A stretch of DNA of 64,000 nt from Nitrosospira sp. Nsp14 (GTDB lineage: Bacteria > Pseudomonadota > Gammaproteobacteria > Burkholderiales > Nitrosomonadaceae), in assembly GCF_900113575.1 (NCBI RefSeq), contig NZ_FOPV01000007.1:62001-126000 (forward strand). The letters are read 5' to 3'. The stretch's first letter is position 1. Every line of letters starts with the position of its first letter. The position numbers and the translations under genes are program-made. This document shows positions 18,080-28,413 of this stretch, piece by piece. The notes beneath the pieces are model-generated. The model worked only from the letters and a program-made list of their open reading frames with translations, searched no databases and had not been told where the DNA came from.

Positions 18080-19749
18080 GCAGCGCCAAAGAAATGGAAA
18101 CCCGCACCCGGATAGCGGGACCAGCAGCGGGATTCGAAGCGGGATCGGTAGCCGATATCGCATTATTGCTGGAAGGCACTTATCCTTATGTGCGGGGCGG
18201 GGTTTCGTCGTGGGTGCATCAGATCATCAGCGCATTGCCGGAGATCAGGTTCGCTGTGGTTTTCATTGGCAGCGAGCCATCCATGTACGGCCCGGCACAG
18301 TATCAATTCCCCGCCAACGTCACGCATGTCGAAACGCACTATCTGCTGCGCCAGGACAGCCATGCCAAACCCCGTGCGCGCACTGGCAATCGCAGCGCGT
18401 TTGCGCAGATGGACGGCCTGCACACGCACTTGCGTCAGGGTGGTGAAATCCCTGATGACGAAATGATGGATGCGTTTACGCGGCTCGGCTCTGCCAACGG
18501 CATCAGCCAGGAAGATTTTCTCCATAGCAAGGCTTCGTGGGAGTACATCACGCAGCAGTACCGGGAACGCTGCACGGAGCCGTCGTTTGTCGATTACTTC
18601 TGGGCTATACGCGCCATGCACGCGCCGCTGTTCGTATTGGCGAATATTGCCGCCGGGCTCCCGCCCGTACGTGCGGTACATGCGATTTCAACGGGCTATG
18701 CGGGGTTGCTGGGCGCGATGATACGGCTGCGGCGCGGCATTCCGTTCGTGCTGACCGAACACGGGATCTACACCAAGGAACGGAAAATCGATCTGGCGCA
18801 GGCGACCTGGCTGCACGATCACAATGACGATGTTTGCAATACCCTGCACGATGAGATGGGTTATATACGGGGGCTCTGGATCAGGTTTTACGAGCAGATC
18901 GGCCGCATGGCCTACGGGCAGGCATCGCCCATTGTCAGCCTGTACGAAGGCAACCGGCAGCGCCAGATCGCGGATGGGGCTGCCGCCGAAAGAACCCGCG
19001 TAATTACCAACGGCATCAGTCTTGAGCGCTATCACACCGCTCTGGCGAGGCGCCCGGATACAGTGCCGCCGATACTGGGACTGGTCGGGCGGGTTGTACC
19101 TATTAAGGACATCAAGACATTCATCAGGACGTTGCGGATACTGGTCAACCGGCGGCCGGACATACAAGGGTGGATAGTCGGCCCTGAAGATGAAGATCCT
19201 CTGTACGTTATCGAATGCAAAGAGCTTGCCACCAGCCTGGGCTTGAATGACAACGTCAAATTCCTGGGCTTTCAGGACGTGCTCGATATTCTGCCGCAAC
19301 TGGGCCTGATGGTGCTGACCTCCATCAGCGAGGCCCTGCCTTTAGTGGTGCTTGAGGCTTTTGCCAGCGGCCTGCCGTGCCTGGCAACCGACGTTGGGTC
19401 CTGCCGCGAGTTGATCGAAGGCCGCGGTGGGGAAGATAGCGCACTCGGCGCGGCGGGTAGCGTCGTTTCCATTGCCGACCCGGAGGTGACCGCCGAGGCG
19501 GCGCTGGCATTGCTCGACGACACGGCGCGCTGGCACGAGGCGCAGCGGGCAGGACTGGCCCGCGTAGCCCGCTATTACAATGACAAGCTGATGTTCTCTT
19601 CCTACCGGAGCCTTTACATGGAAGCGCTTGGGTCAGGTTCCTCCGGGTCATCGGGCTCTTCGGGTTCCTCGGAAATCCCCGGGTCCGCGGGGTTCTCGGC
19701 GAGCGCCGGGGGCGCAGCCGCGCATCCAGTTTTGAGGATGGGGGCGTGA
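18064..19749 (+). CDS. pelF: PelF, GT4-family glycosyltransferase
   Basis: A 561-residue cytoplasmic glycosyltransferase that polymerises Pel from UDP-activated amino sugars. The N-terminal family signature 'EGTYPYVRGGVSSWVHQ' and the GT4 C-terminal nucleotide-sugar site ('SISEALPLVVLEAFASGLPCLATDVGS', given here as 'SISEALPLVVLEAFASG' then 'LPCLATDVGS') are both intact. Unlike typical PelF, the last 35 or so residues form a Gly/Ser-rich tail with repeated 'GSS' units, encoded by a short GGTTC/CGGGCTC-like repetition at about 19630-19720. The ATG at 18064 lies inside pelE; the ATG at 18076 is an alternative. Confidence 0.93.
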   Translation: MVEQMSSAKEMETRTRIAGPAAGFEAGSVADIALLLEGTYPYVRGGVSSWVHQIISALPEIRFAVVFIGSEPSMYGPAQYQFPANVTHVETHYLLRQDSHAKPRARTGNRSAFAQMDGLHTHLRQGGEIPDDEMMDAFTRLGSANGISQEDFLHSKASWEYITQQYRERCTEPSFVDYFWAIRAMHAPLFVLANIAAGLPPVRAVHAISTGYAGLLGAMIRLRRGIPFVLTEHGIYTKERKIDLAQATWLHDHNDDVCNTLHDEMGYIRGLWIRFYEQIGRMAYGQASPIVSLYEGNRQRQIADGAAAERTRVITNGISLERYHTALARRPDTVPPILGLVGRVVPIKDIKTFIRTLRILVNRRPDIQGWIVGPEDEDPLYVIECKELATSLGLNDNVKFLGFQDVLDILPQLGLMVLTSISEALPLVVLEAFASGLPCLATDVGSCRELIEGRGGEDSALGAAGSVVSIADPEVTAEAALALLDDTARWHEAQRAGLARVARYYNDKLMFSSYRSLYMEALGSGSSGSSGSSGSSEIPGSAGFSASAGGAAAHPVLRMGA

Positions 19750-19750
19750 T

Positions 19751-21121
19751 ATGGCAGGTATCGGTTTCGAAATACGCAAGATCCTCGAACGGGACAGTTA
19801 CTGGTCGGTAATACGCGCTTATGGTTATGCGGGCATGGTCAGCGGGGGACCATGGGTACTCTCCATCCTGAGCATAATGATGATCGGGGTGCTCGCAGTC
19901 ACGCTCGGAGTGGCGCAGCGGGAGGTTAACGCTTTTCAGATTTGCGTTACTTATCTCATGGCAGCCTCGTTGATCTGGACCGGGGGCGCGCAACTGATGT
20001 TCACGCGTTTTGTGGCGGATCGTACTTATGCGGACGATAAGGCCGAGGTATTGCCGAACCTGTTTGGCGTGCTGATCGTTATCATGGGGGGTGGCTTCGC
20101 CTGGGCTGCCCCGTTCATTTTCTGGTTTTTCGACGGTCCATTTGTCCAGCGGCTTTTGCTGCTGTGCAATTTTGTCGTTTTGAGCGGCATGTGGATCGGT
20201 CTTATATTCCTGTCAGGAATGAAAGCCTATCGCCGCATCGTCGCGACACTTGCCAAAGGCTACCTTCTGGGTATCGCGGTCGGACTCGCGGCGGCGGAGT
20301 GGAAACTGAACGGACTGTTGCTCGGCGTATTGACCGGGCACAGCTATCTGCTTTTTTCGTTTTTGCATCACATCGTGCGCGAATACCCCGGCAGCGCGTT
20401 GCTGAAATTCGACTTTCTGGATCGAAACCGGAGTTTCTATAGCTTGTTTGCGGTCGGGACGCTTTATTACCTGGCAGTATGGGTGGATAAGTTGATCTTC
20501 TGGTTCGTACCGTACACTTCCGAGGCAGTGATTGGTCCACTGCGGGCGTCCATTATTTACGATCTCCCCATTTTTCTCGCCTACCTGTTCATTCTGCCCG
20601 GCATGGCCGTGTTCCTGGTAACGATGGAAGCGGATTTTGCCGAACAGCACGAGCGTTTTTACCGCGCGGTACGCGAAGGCGATACCCTGATGCACATCGA
20701 GCACAGGCGCGACCGCATGGTGTACGCGGCACGGCAGGGAATCTACGAAATTTTCAAGGTGCAGGGATTGACGGTGGTACTGTGCCTGCTATGGGGAAGA
20801 GATCTGCTCCATGCTGTTGGCATCTCTCCGCTGTACATCCATCTGTTCTACATCGATGTTGTCGCCGTCAGCGTGCAGGTGCTGCTGATGGCGATACTCA
20901 ACGTGCTGTTTTATCTCGACGCCCGCCGTGAGGTATTGGTCATTACCGCGTGCTTTTTCCTGACTAATCTGCTGTTCACCTTCGCCACGCTGCAGTTGGG
21001 CGCAGAGACGTTCGGCTACGGATTCGCTGCCTCGGTAACGGTCTCGGCCTTTCTCGGCCTTTTTATCCTGTCGCACAAGTTCAACGGTCTCGAATACGAA
21101 ACGTTCATGCTGCAGAATTAA
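19751..21121 (+). CDS. pelG: PelG, polysaccharide-transport membrane protein (MOP/flippase-like)
   Basis: A 456-residue integral membrane protein with about 12 transmembrane helices, related to MATE/Wzx flippases. The N-terminus 'MAGIGFEIRKILERDSYW' and 'AYGYAGMVSGGPWVLSIL' are typical of PelG, which forms the synthase complex with PelD, PelE and PelF. It begins one base after the pelF stop, with GGGGGCG as ribosome-binding site, and is the last gene of the operon. A convergent minus-strand gene ends 119 bp further on. Confidence 0.93.
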   Translation: MAGIGFEIRKILERDSYWSVIRAYGYAGMVSGGPWVLSILSIMMIGVLAVTLGVAQREVNAFQICVTYLMAASLIWTGGAQLMFTRFVADRTYADDKAEVLPNLFGVLIVIMGGGFAWAAPFIFWFFDGPFVQRLLLLCNFVVLSGMWIGLIFLSGMKAYRRIVATLAKGYLLGIAVGLAAAEWKLNGLLLGVLTGHSYLLFSFLHHIVREYPGSALLKFDFLDRNRSFYSLFAVGTLYYLAVWVDKLIFWFVPYTSEAVIGPLRASIIYDLPIFLAYLFILPGMAVFLVTMEADFAEQHERFYRAVREGDTLMHIEHRRDRMVYAARQGIYEIFKVQGLTVVLCLLWGRDLLHAVGISPLYIHLFYIDVVAVSVQVLLMAILNVLFYLDARREVLVITACFFLTNLLFTFATLQLGAETFGYGFAASVTVSAFLGLFILSHKFNGLEYETFMLQN

Positions 21122-21240
21122 AGGAATAAGTTTAGATCAAGGGCGCGTTTGTAGTACGTTGTCCTACACCCAACAATCACGACTCTACCTCGACAGACGT
21201 ACCGGCTTAATCGCAGGTAGTGTTCGTGTTCATCTTTGTT

Positions 21241-23324
21241 TTACTGTTGCCTTGCTCTTGGTTTGGCCACTGACATACATACGAGTGTAGGTGTTATATA
21301 AGGAGAACATTTGCTGCTCCGCTGCGTCGTGTTTTGTGGAGCTCGTAGCTTACTAAGAATATTGGCGAGGAACTTAGCTGAAATTTTTATAATAAGTTTC
21401 TGGTGATTAAAGTATATTTCCTTAGACCAATCCAGTTCCCTATCTGCGCGTAAGGTAGTATCTGCGGATTGAGTAACGATGAAGCCCATTTGCCCATATT
21501 CGTTACAAAGATATGAATTCATCTGTCGATATTCTGTAGATCCTAAATCTTCAAAGTTTTTGACTTCAAATATGACTTGATAGCTCTTATATTTTTCTCG
21601 GACCAGTTTCCAAAAATCACTTTTCCCGAGATTCAATGCGACGATGTCTCGCCGTTGTGACGCTGCTCCGTTGGGATGTAACTCAATATTCTCAAGTTGC
21701 CCGGCAAACGCAATTTTCACTGCTTTAAAAACCCAAGCTTCAAATTCTGCCGCCCCTGCTTCCCCATGTTTGATCTTTCCTAACTCAGCGATTATTGAGC
21801 CGAGTCGTGCTTCTCTTATCTTTGGCGTAGTGGAGGAAATTTGAATCTCATACTCGTCATTTATCTCTTCTGCTTCATTTGGATTGAGCGTATTTCTCGT
21901 TAAATTTAATGCCATCCAATAACACGGATGGATAAGGACTCTGTCTTCACTACTAAACTCCTTGTCTGGTCTTTTTCCGTCATGGCAAAAAATAAAGGAG
22001 CCGCTACTCTTATCGTGGGTGCCTAAAAAGCCTACGCTGTAAAGGCTTCGCAATACCTCTTGGGGACTATCAAGAATTTCTAATTGTTGTTTTACCTCTG
22101 GAGCTTGCCTGGAACCCATCAGATCGAGGACAAGGTCACAGCTTTGACCAATGGACAATTCGGGTGATCCATTCGAAAAAATGGACGTGGCATTTGCGAT
22201 GCCCGGAAATACGACTTCGTATTCTTTGTATAGATCGTCGAGTCTTGTGGCGGATATATCTTTTGCCGATTTTTCTAAATCAGCAAGAATTAATTGTTCG
22301 CGACCACCTTTCTTTGCGTTATAGAAGGATTGATTTAATAACGTAAGGATATCTCTTGGGCGATATAGGGTGAGTTGGAGACATTTTTTGAATCCAGCTT
22401 CTCCTTGCAACTCGTTAGCAGTACACCTTTTCCAAACACCGAGATTATTATCGATTTTTAAATTAAACGCTTGTCGAAGTCGAGCACCCACCAAGTTAAA
22501 TAACTGATGACTATCCCAATGTAGTCGTAGAACTTGCCTTCCACATTTCTCGAAAAATCAGGATCGAAATGCGCTACGGCCCGAAAGATATTATCTCGTA
22601 AAAACAATGTCGCATTTATCTTATGGAACTCATTTAATACTTCATTTGTTCCGTAAATTACGCCATCAATGATTCCCACACCGATAATGTCGGGCTCGTA
22701 TCCTTCATCTAGGCGGTCTATGAGAAAAACAAATTGCTGTTCTGACTTATCCAGCAATACACGCAGCTCCTCACTTATTTCGTTGAGTTCTAGCTTGCGG
22801 GGGAGTTCTGCTATAAGCTCTTCTGACGACACATATTCGTTCGCTATGGGTTTCAGCTTGACGCGAAGCTTTGTTAATGTCGAGTCGTTGGTCCGCCACG
22901 TCTTCAAATGCTTCCAAATCGTTTGGGTTGCTCTAACGCTGTCTGTCATTTTGTAATTTTCATAAATCTGACTAGCCACTTCCATTAACATGGCATATTT
23001 CCATGCGATTTTTATGCCCGCACGTATTCGCGTTATCTTGTCCCCGAATTTTTGTGCTATAGGGCGAAGGCCCAGCATGTGCTCTTCCTGAGGGGCGGTC
23101 GTAATTACTGAGACGTGTCTTATACTCGTCCAGTGTTTTTTAAGTTCATAAAACAGTGCGCTTTTTCCCGTACCTCTTCGACCTACAACAACTATTCGGT
23201 CCGTACTTTCGATCAGAGTTAAGAAGTCAGGTGTTCGAAAAAACGCCAAATCCAACATTTTATGATCTGACTCGGCACGAATATCACCCAGGATATTGGC
23301 ATTAGTAGATTGCTTCGCCACCAT
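21241..23324 (-). pseudogene. P-loop ATPase (Sll1717-like) joined to PD-(D/E)XK nuclease domain, frameshifted
   Basis: Two overlapping minus-strand frames (23324-22458 and 22494-21241) are parts of one gene of about 694 codons. The first has a Walker A site ('GRRGTGKS', residues 48-55) and a Walker B-like 'FLIDRLDE' (D203), then loses the frame near 22536-22538. The second frame read upstream of its apparent start continues the homology as 'QVLRLHWDSHQLFNL', so one base is missing between the codons for Gly263 and Gln. The C-terminal 130 residues carry a nuclease-like core: aspartate in 'RRDIVAL' (codon at 21648) and 'IFEVKN' with E and K at 21567 and 21561. The coding region is AT-richer than its neighbours, which suggests transfer. 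ATPase plus nuclease suggests an anti-phage or restriction role, which is inference. Confidence 0.75.
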
Positions 23325-23488
23325 TTATTTTTTCCTCACCAAGCTCAACCGTGAATATTATTTCAATAATGTATACCAATGGTAAAGGAAATAGTTGTAA
23401 ACAAAGAGATCTCATTCTGTGCTAACAATTAACAAATACGGATACACCTCCATGTTGTATTCATCATGCTCTCTCTAAGGGAACGTAC

Positions 23489-24490
23489 ATGGGCTTGCTG
23501 GTCAACGGCAAATGGGTGGACGAGTGGTACGACACTGCCGCTACAGGCGGCAGGTTCATGCGCACCCGCGCGCAATTTCGCAACTGGATCACCGATGACG
23601 GAAGCCCTGGGCCCACGGGGGAGGGCGGTTACCGGGCCGAGGCGGGGCGCTACCACCTTTATGTATCGCTGGCCTGCCCGTGGGCGCATCGAACGCTGAT
23701 TTTTCGTGCCCTCAAGGGGCTGGAGCGCATGATCGACGTGTCGATCGTCAACCCCTACATGGCCGAACACGGTTGGACATTCGAGGAAGCACCTGGCGTG
23801 ATAGCGGACCCGATCCATCGCGCCCGCTATCTGTATGAAATCTATTGCCGGGCCAAGCCTGACTATAGCGGCCGGGTTACGGTGCCGGTGCTCTGGGATC
23901 GCCAGCGCGGCACGATTGTCAGCAATGAGTCGGCCGAAATTATCCGCATGTTCAACTCTGCTTTTGACGGCATTGGCGCCCTGCAAGGGGACTATGCGCC
24001 CGTTGACTTGCTCGGGCAGATCGACGAGATCAACGCGTGGGTCTATGGCGGAGTCAATAACGGGGTCTACAAGGCGGGCTTTGCCACCAACCAGGGCGTT
24101 TACGAAAGCGCGGTGACTGCCTTATTCGATTACCTTGATGAGCTCGAGCAGCGCTTGTCCCGCCAACGCTATTTGGTGGGCGAGCGTATCACGGAGTCCG
24201 ACTGGCGACTGTTCACCACGCTGATCCGCTTCGATTCCGTTTATAACGGACACTTCAAGTGCAATCTCAGGCGTTTGGTCGATTACCCACACCTCTGGGG
24301 ATTTACTCGCGAGCTGTACCAGTGGCCCAGGGTTGCCGGTACCGTCAGCCTGCGGCACATCAAGGAGCACTATTACCGCAGCCACCACACCATTAATCCC
24401 AACGGTATCGTGCCTGCGGGGCCGGTCCTCGATCTGGACCGGCCCCATGGGCGTGGCGTGTTAGGGCAGGGACCAACAGGGAGTGACTAG
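23489..24490 (+). CDS. yqjG: Glutathionyl-hydroquinone reductase (YqjG/ECM4 type)
   Basis: A 333-residue member of the Xi-class glutathione transferases, which reduce glutathionyl-hydroquinones with glutathione. The thioredoxin-like domain holds the catalytic cysteine in 'ACPWAHR' (C63), and the helical C-terminal domain follows from about residue 165, with 'INAWVYGGVNNGVYKAGFA' and 'WRLFTTLIRFD'. Length is typical. The ATG at 23489 has AAGGGA upstream. It is divergent from the broken ATPase-nuclease gene and appears monocistronic. Confidence 0.92.
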   Translation: MGLLVNGKWVDEWYDTAATGGRFMRTRAQFRNWITDDGSPGPTGEGGYRAEAGRYHLYVSLACPWAHRTLIFRALKGLERMIDVSIVNPYMAEHGWTFEEAPGVIADPIHRARYLYEIYCRAKPDYSGRVTVPVLWDRQRGTIVSNESAEIIRMFNSAFDGIGALQGDYAPVDLLGQIDEINAWVYGGVNNGVYKAGFATNQGVYESAVTALFDYLDELEQRLSRQRYLVGERITESDWRLFTTLIRFDSVYNGHFKCNLRRLVDYPHLWGFTRELYQWPRVAGTVSLRHIKEHYYRSHHTINPNGIVPAGPVLDLDRPHGRGVLGQGPTGSD

Positions 24491-25056
24491 GCACAGGGTG
24501 CGTCGGGCGATGACCTGCGCTCAAGCACACCCGTTTCACGCGCGCCTGTTTCAGGCGACGATACCTTCCAGTCTATTTCTGCCCCGCCCACATCGCGCCC
24601 CAGGCGCCACCGCCCCCGCCCCAGTTTTCGACGTCAGCCGAGCGGACCAGCAATTTACTGTACACGGGAAAAAGCCACCTCGATCCTGTTCTATGCATGA
24701 TCGCGTCCACGCGATCAGCCAGGAAATAGAGCACGTGCGAACCAGTAAAGCCAAGCATCTTCCGCATTTCAATTCCTCGACATTCCTCAATTTCAAATAA
24801 CACCTTCACGGCAAACTTTGGAGATGGCTGCGGCGCAGGCCGCTTAGCTGCCCCTCCTACCTCAGTCATGCACAACTTGTGCCTGAATTTTCGTGTCAAT
24901 TCAACCTTCGTAACTATGCTTCGCGGTCAAGCGAATACAGCGGGTTCCTTGTGCCTCTCTCGGATTATCGCGATGAGAATGTAAAAATTCTCGTCAGGGT
25001 CGAGGGGCGTCTATCTGTGATGCCGGATGGCTCGGCCGTAAAGCTGTCGTTTGGCG
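24491..25056. other. Gene-poor stretch
   Basis: Roughly 560 bp between the hydroquinone reductase and the ATP-grasp gene. The only candidate gene is the short minus-strand frame at 24573-24767 listed separately. No terminator or promoter was clear by eye. Confidence 0.35.
24573..24767 (-). CDS. Possible small hypothetical protein, Gly/Trp-rich C-terminus
   Basis: A 64-residue frame from an ATG at 24767 with GAGG seven bases upstream. It contains 'VLYFLADRVDAIMHR' and ends with a Gly- and Trp-rich tail ('NWGGGGGAWG'). No family was recognised. The ribosome-binding site is the main support; it may be spurious. Confidence 0.3.
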   Translation of the reverse strand: MRKMLGFTGSHVLYFLADRVDAIMHRTGSRWLFPVYSKLLVRSADVENWGGGGGAWGAMWAGQK

Positions 25057-26610
25057 TTATCGCGCGTGGCTTTGCTTGCGCGCTTCGATGCGGTTGAGGA
25101 ACACACTCATCACTTCCCGGTAGAGCGCGTCCTTGAGCACGCCGTCTTCGTTTCCGGCGTCGACATTGGGATTATCATTAACTTCGATGACATAACAGCG
25201 GCCGTCCACCTGTTTGACGTCCACGCCGTAAAGGCCGTCGCCAATGAGATTGGCTGACTTGAGCGCGATCCTGATCACTTCTTTTGGCGCCTCTTCCACA
25301 GGTACCGCCTCGGTTGGCCCCTCGCTCAGCTTTCGCCGCTGCGCATCGCGTTTCACGACCTGCCAGTGTCCTGAGGGGAAATAGTATTTAGCGACGAACA
25401 GCACGCGCCGGTCGAGGATGCCCACCCGCCAGTCGAACCCGGTCGGCAGCCATTCCTGGGCGATGATCAATGCCGATTTCGCCAGCAGTTCCGTTACTCC
25501 GGGTACGAGTTCGGCTTCCGTTTCCACCTTTATCACGCCGCGCGAGAATGAACTATCGGGCTGTTTAAGAACGCAAGGCAGGCCGAGTTCAGGCACGATT
25601 TCGGCAATGTTGTCGCGGTGCACCAGCAATGTTTTTGGGGTGGGGATACCGTGCTGTGCGAGCAATTCCGCAAGATATACCTTGTTGTTGCACTTGAGGA
25701 TGGAATCCGGTTCGTCGATCACGACCAGACCTTCTGCGAGTGCCCGCCGCGAAAAGCGGAAAGTATAGTGGTTGACGAAGGTCGTATCGCGAATGAACAA
25801 CGCGTCGAACTGGGGCAGGCGGTTAATGTCGGCGCGCTGGATGAATTCGACCCGCATACCCAGGTCCTCGGCGGCTTTTCTGAATTTTTCCAGCGCTCTT
25901 GCGTTTGACGGCGGCTCGGGGTCCCCAGGGTCGTAAAGTATGGCCAGATCGAAGCGCGGCGCCTGCTTCCTCGACCATTGCATGCGCCCGGCGAAATATT
26001 CTCTGGCGGCAATGGTCGCGAACTCATGGTGCCCAGGCGGCACGTCGCTCGCGCCTATCGCGCGCACACTGCGCAGGCTCCACTGGTCATGTCGACGTTC
26101 AAACCGAGCGGACAGCAGCGGCGCTTGGAGCAGCCCGAAAAGCTGTCGGCTGAGCGGCTGGTAGCGGTTACCGGTGTCGCGGCCAAAATAGATGCCGAGC
26201 TCGAAATCATTCCCCGGCATCGGTGCGAGAAGGCGCTGGATCAGGCTGCTCAAATCCTCCGTAAGGTGGCGCACAAGGGTCTGGGAGTGCAAATCCTCGA
26301 TGGCGCCCACGGTGGGCAGAGGTTTATGCCCCCGGGCCTCGGCAAGCAATGACACATAATAACCCCAGCTTTGGTAGCGGTAGGACTTACATAAATTGAA
26401 CAGCTTCACCGAACGGCTCATGCCCGGCGTTGACATGGCGTCAGGGATTCGCGGGGCGGCATTCTCGTCGGCGTGCCCGGCAGTTTGTAGCGCGGCCTGG
26501 TCAATGGCAAAGGCCGAGCCCGTCAAGTAGTTCCGTGCGGCGACGATCTTGGCTTCGGGAATTTCAAGCGCCCAATCGCCGGGTTCGTCAACCACGATAA
26601 GAATATTCAT
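25057..26610 (-). CDS. RimK-like ATP-grasp protein with N-terminal RLAN domain
   Basis: A 517-residue protein. Residues about 1-190 match the RimK-like ATP-grasp N-terminal (RLAN) domain, with 'SVKLFNLCKSYRYQSWGYYVSLLAEARGHK' (split as 'SVKLFNLCKSYRYQ' and 'SWGYYVSLLAEARGHK'). The ATP-grasp fold follows at about 290-490, with 'LPCVLKQPDSSFSRG' and the metal-binding 'YVIEVNDNPNVD'. Proteins of this type are thought to ligate an amino acid to a carboxylate, but the substrate is not established. It lies 65 bp downstream of a membrane-protein gene on the same strand, probably in one operon. Confidence 0.82.
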   Translation of the reverse strand: MNILIVVDEPGDWALEIPEAKIVAARNYLTGSAFAIDQAALQTAGHADENAAPRIPDAMSTPGMSRSVKLFNLCKSYRYQSWGYYVSLLAEARGHKPLPTVGAIEDLHSQTLVRHLTEDLSSLIQRLLAPMPGNDFELGIYFGRDTGNRYQPLSRQLFGLLQAPLLSARFERRHDQWSLRSVRAIGASDVPPGHHEFATIAAREYFAGRMQWSRKQAPRFDLAILYDPGDPEPPSNARALEKFRKAAEDLGMRVEFIQRADINRLPQFDALFIRDTTFVNHYTFRFSRRALAEGLVVIDEPDSILKCNNKVYLAELLAQHGIPTPKTLLVHRDNIAEIVPELGLPCVLKQPDSSFSRGVIKVETEAELVPGVTELLAKSALIIAQEWLPTGFDWRVGILDRRVLFVAKYYFPSGHWQVVKRDAQRRKLSEGPTEAVPVEEAPKEVIRIALKSANLIGDGLYGVDVKQVDGRCYVIEVNDNPNVDAGNEDGVLKDALYREVMSVFLNRIEARKQSHAR

Positions 26611-26675
26611 GGGATAGCCTCATACGGCAGCCAGCGCCAATTTCTGAAGTGATGTTGCTCGCCGCGGCCAGGGAG

Positions 26676-28109
26676 TCAGGACTGGGGTGCGCTTTTGCGG
26701 GTTTCACCTGGCGGCGTCCCGGCACTGCGCAGGTTGACAAACTTGCTGAGCGTGTCAAACCAAAACGGTGCGCCCATCGACACCGCCAATATCGAAACCA
26801 GCAGGCCGAATATTTTGTAAAACGCCCAACCCGCAAAATCGAGCGAAAATTCCGGTGATTGGAAGTACCTGGGATCCTTAGGGTCGAGCGACCAGCCGAC
26901 GGGCAGTTGCAGGGACTGCGTTTTTTGGAGAACGTACTGGATGCTTGTCTCGTCCCGCTTGGCTTCGCCGGTTTTTGTATCGGATTCAGGCGCGGGGGAC
27001 TCGGGTTCGGCGCCACCTGGGCGTGGCAGGGTTCTTACCGCGTCCTCGGCAGCCGCGACCAGTGATGCGCGCAGGGCGCTGTTGGCTGAAAGCTGCTGAA
27101 CGAGCATCACTGTATCGGCGTTCGCGACCAGGACCAGCAGCGTCGCCAGGATGAGCAGCACCCGCTGCGTCCACCGCTTGTACCAGCCGCCGACCCTGTC
27201 CATGGCATCATTGAACCAGTTTTCCAGGTTGCGACGAAAGGCCTCGGCCTGATGTTCGACCTCCACAACCTCGCGCCGGGTCTTCTCCACTAGAACAAGC
27301 AGCGTTTCCTTGGTGTGCCCTTCGGGCAGGCGTTTGAGCGCCTGTTCGATATTGCCCAGCGGATCGGGATACTGCGCGGCAAAACTGCGTCCCAAAGCAA
27401 GGGCCTGCTTCAATGTGCTTCCCGCGAGGAGGAGGAGGCGAAGCTCCTTGGGATTTTTCGCGGACGCCACCGCGGCGCGGCGGGCATCGAGCATTGCTAT
27501 CGTGGCGCGAATTTTCTCCGAGGCATTTCGCGCCTCCAAAGCGCTCGTGGCGAGTTCCGCTTCGCCTGGCTGGGCATTGGTCGCTTGCACGGCCTGGTCG
27601 TACGCTGCCTTGGCCTTGTCCGCAATTGTCTCAAGCGCGGCCCTGGCTCGTTCCTGAGCGCTTTTTGCCACATCCACCGCTTCAGCAAGTTTAGGGTCGC
27701 TAGCAGCGCCCCTCGCGGCGCGCAACGCTTCATCGTACGCGTCGTCTGCACTTTCGGCATCCGCCAGCAGATCACCATGTTCGGCGGAAATAATGCCCCG
27801 CGTGCCGAGAATATCGAGCAAGGCCAGCGAGAAGTTTTCCGACGACATGTATGACGGCAGCCTGGTTTGCTTGCCGGGGTTGGCTGCGTTCTGTGAAATG
27901 CCGCCTATCAGGCCGTGGTTGTATACCTGCTGGGCCAGCCCGGTGAAGGTGGGGTCGTTAAGGAGGTTCTTGATCCCTTCAAAGAGATTCTTTCCGCGTT
28001 GTTGAATCAGGGAGGCGATTCCTTCGTTCAGCGCCGTGCACATCAGGCTGAGCAGCAAGTAGACGAAAATCACGGCGATTGCCGCCTCGAGTATGCTTGA
28101 ACCGAACAT
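26676..28109 (-). CDS. Hypothetical membrane protein with long helical middle region
   Basis: A 477-residue protein. A transmembrane helix near the N-terminus (about residues 9-30) is followed by an Ala/Lys/Glu-rich, coiled-coil-like region (about 120-300), a second helix near 318-335 ('VLLILATLLVLVANADTVM') and a third near 425-445. The N-terminus 'LEAAIAVIFVYLLLSLMCTALNE' (shown in parts 'LEAAIAVIFVYLLL' and 'SLMCTALNE') recurs in uncharacterised proteobacterial membrane proteins. A Pro/Glu-rich insert lies near residue 370. No function is recognised. It precedes the ATP-grasp gene by 65 bp. Confidence 0.7.
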   Translation of the reverse strand: MFGSSILEAAIAVIFVYLLLSLMCTALNEGIASLIQQRGKNLFEGIKNLLNDPTFTGLAQQVYNHGLIGGISQNAANPGKQTRLPSYMSSENFSLALLDILGTRGIISAEHGDLLADAESADDAYDEALRAARGAASDPKLAEAVDVAKSAQERARAALETIADKAKAAYDQAVQATNAQPGEAELATSALEARNASEKIRATIAMLDARRAAVASAKNPKELRLLLLAGSTLKQALALGRSFAAQYPDPLGNIEQALKRLPEGHTKETLLVLVEKTRREVVEVEHQAEAFRRNLENWFNDAMDRVGGWYKRWTQRVLLILATLLVLVANADTVMLVQQLSANSALRASLVAAAEDAVRTLPRPGGAEPESPAPESDTKTGEAKRDETSIQYVLQKTQSLQLPVGWSLDPKDPRYFQSPEFSLDFAGWAFYKIFGLLVSILAVSMGAPFWFDTLSKFVNLRSAGTPPGETRKSAPQS

Positions 28110-28413
28110 TAGCGCTCCATCCTCTCCAGGTGATCGTGCCTCGCCACGACCGTAAAATCGGCGACGTAGAATTCAGTCTAGCAGAATGACGCTCCTCTAC
28201 GCCCGTGTTGTAGAAAATGCTGGCGAGTCGTGCCCGACGTTGGCGAATAACCAATAGTACAGTACAGTACGGCAGCGCGGCGGCGGGCAACGGTAACTCC
28301 GGTCTGCGCAGAAACGGAACCTGCGAGGACGCGGGCCGGGCGCATGTAAAAGCGGGGTGCAACTTTGCCGGCGCTGCCACAGTCTCATCAGTGGGAATAA
28401 AGTGATAGAGGAT
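28110..28413. other. Divergent promoter region
   Basis: About 300 bp between the membrane-protein gene (minus) and the cytochrome genes (plus), without a plausible gene. It must hold promoters in both directions; none could be placed confidently. Confidence 0.3.

Noticed and set aside
22458-22545. Programmed ribosomal frameshift in the ATPase-nuclease gene
   Set aside because: No slippery heptamer or downstream hairpin is apparent at the junction; a one-base deletion or sequencing error explains it better.
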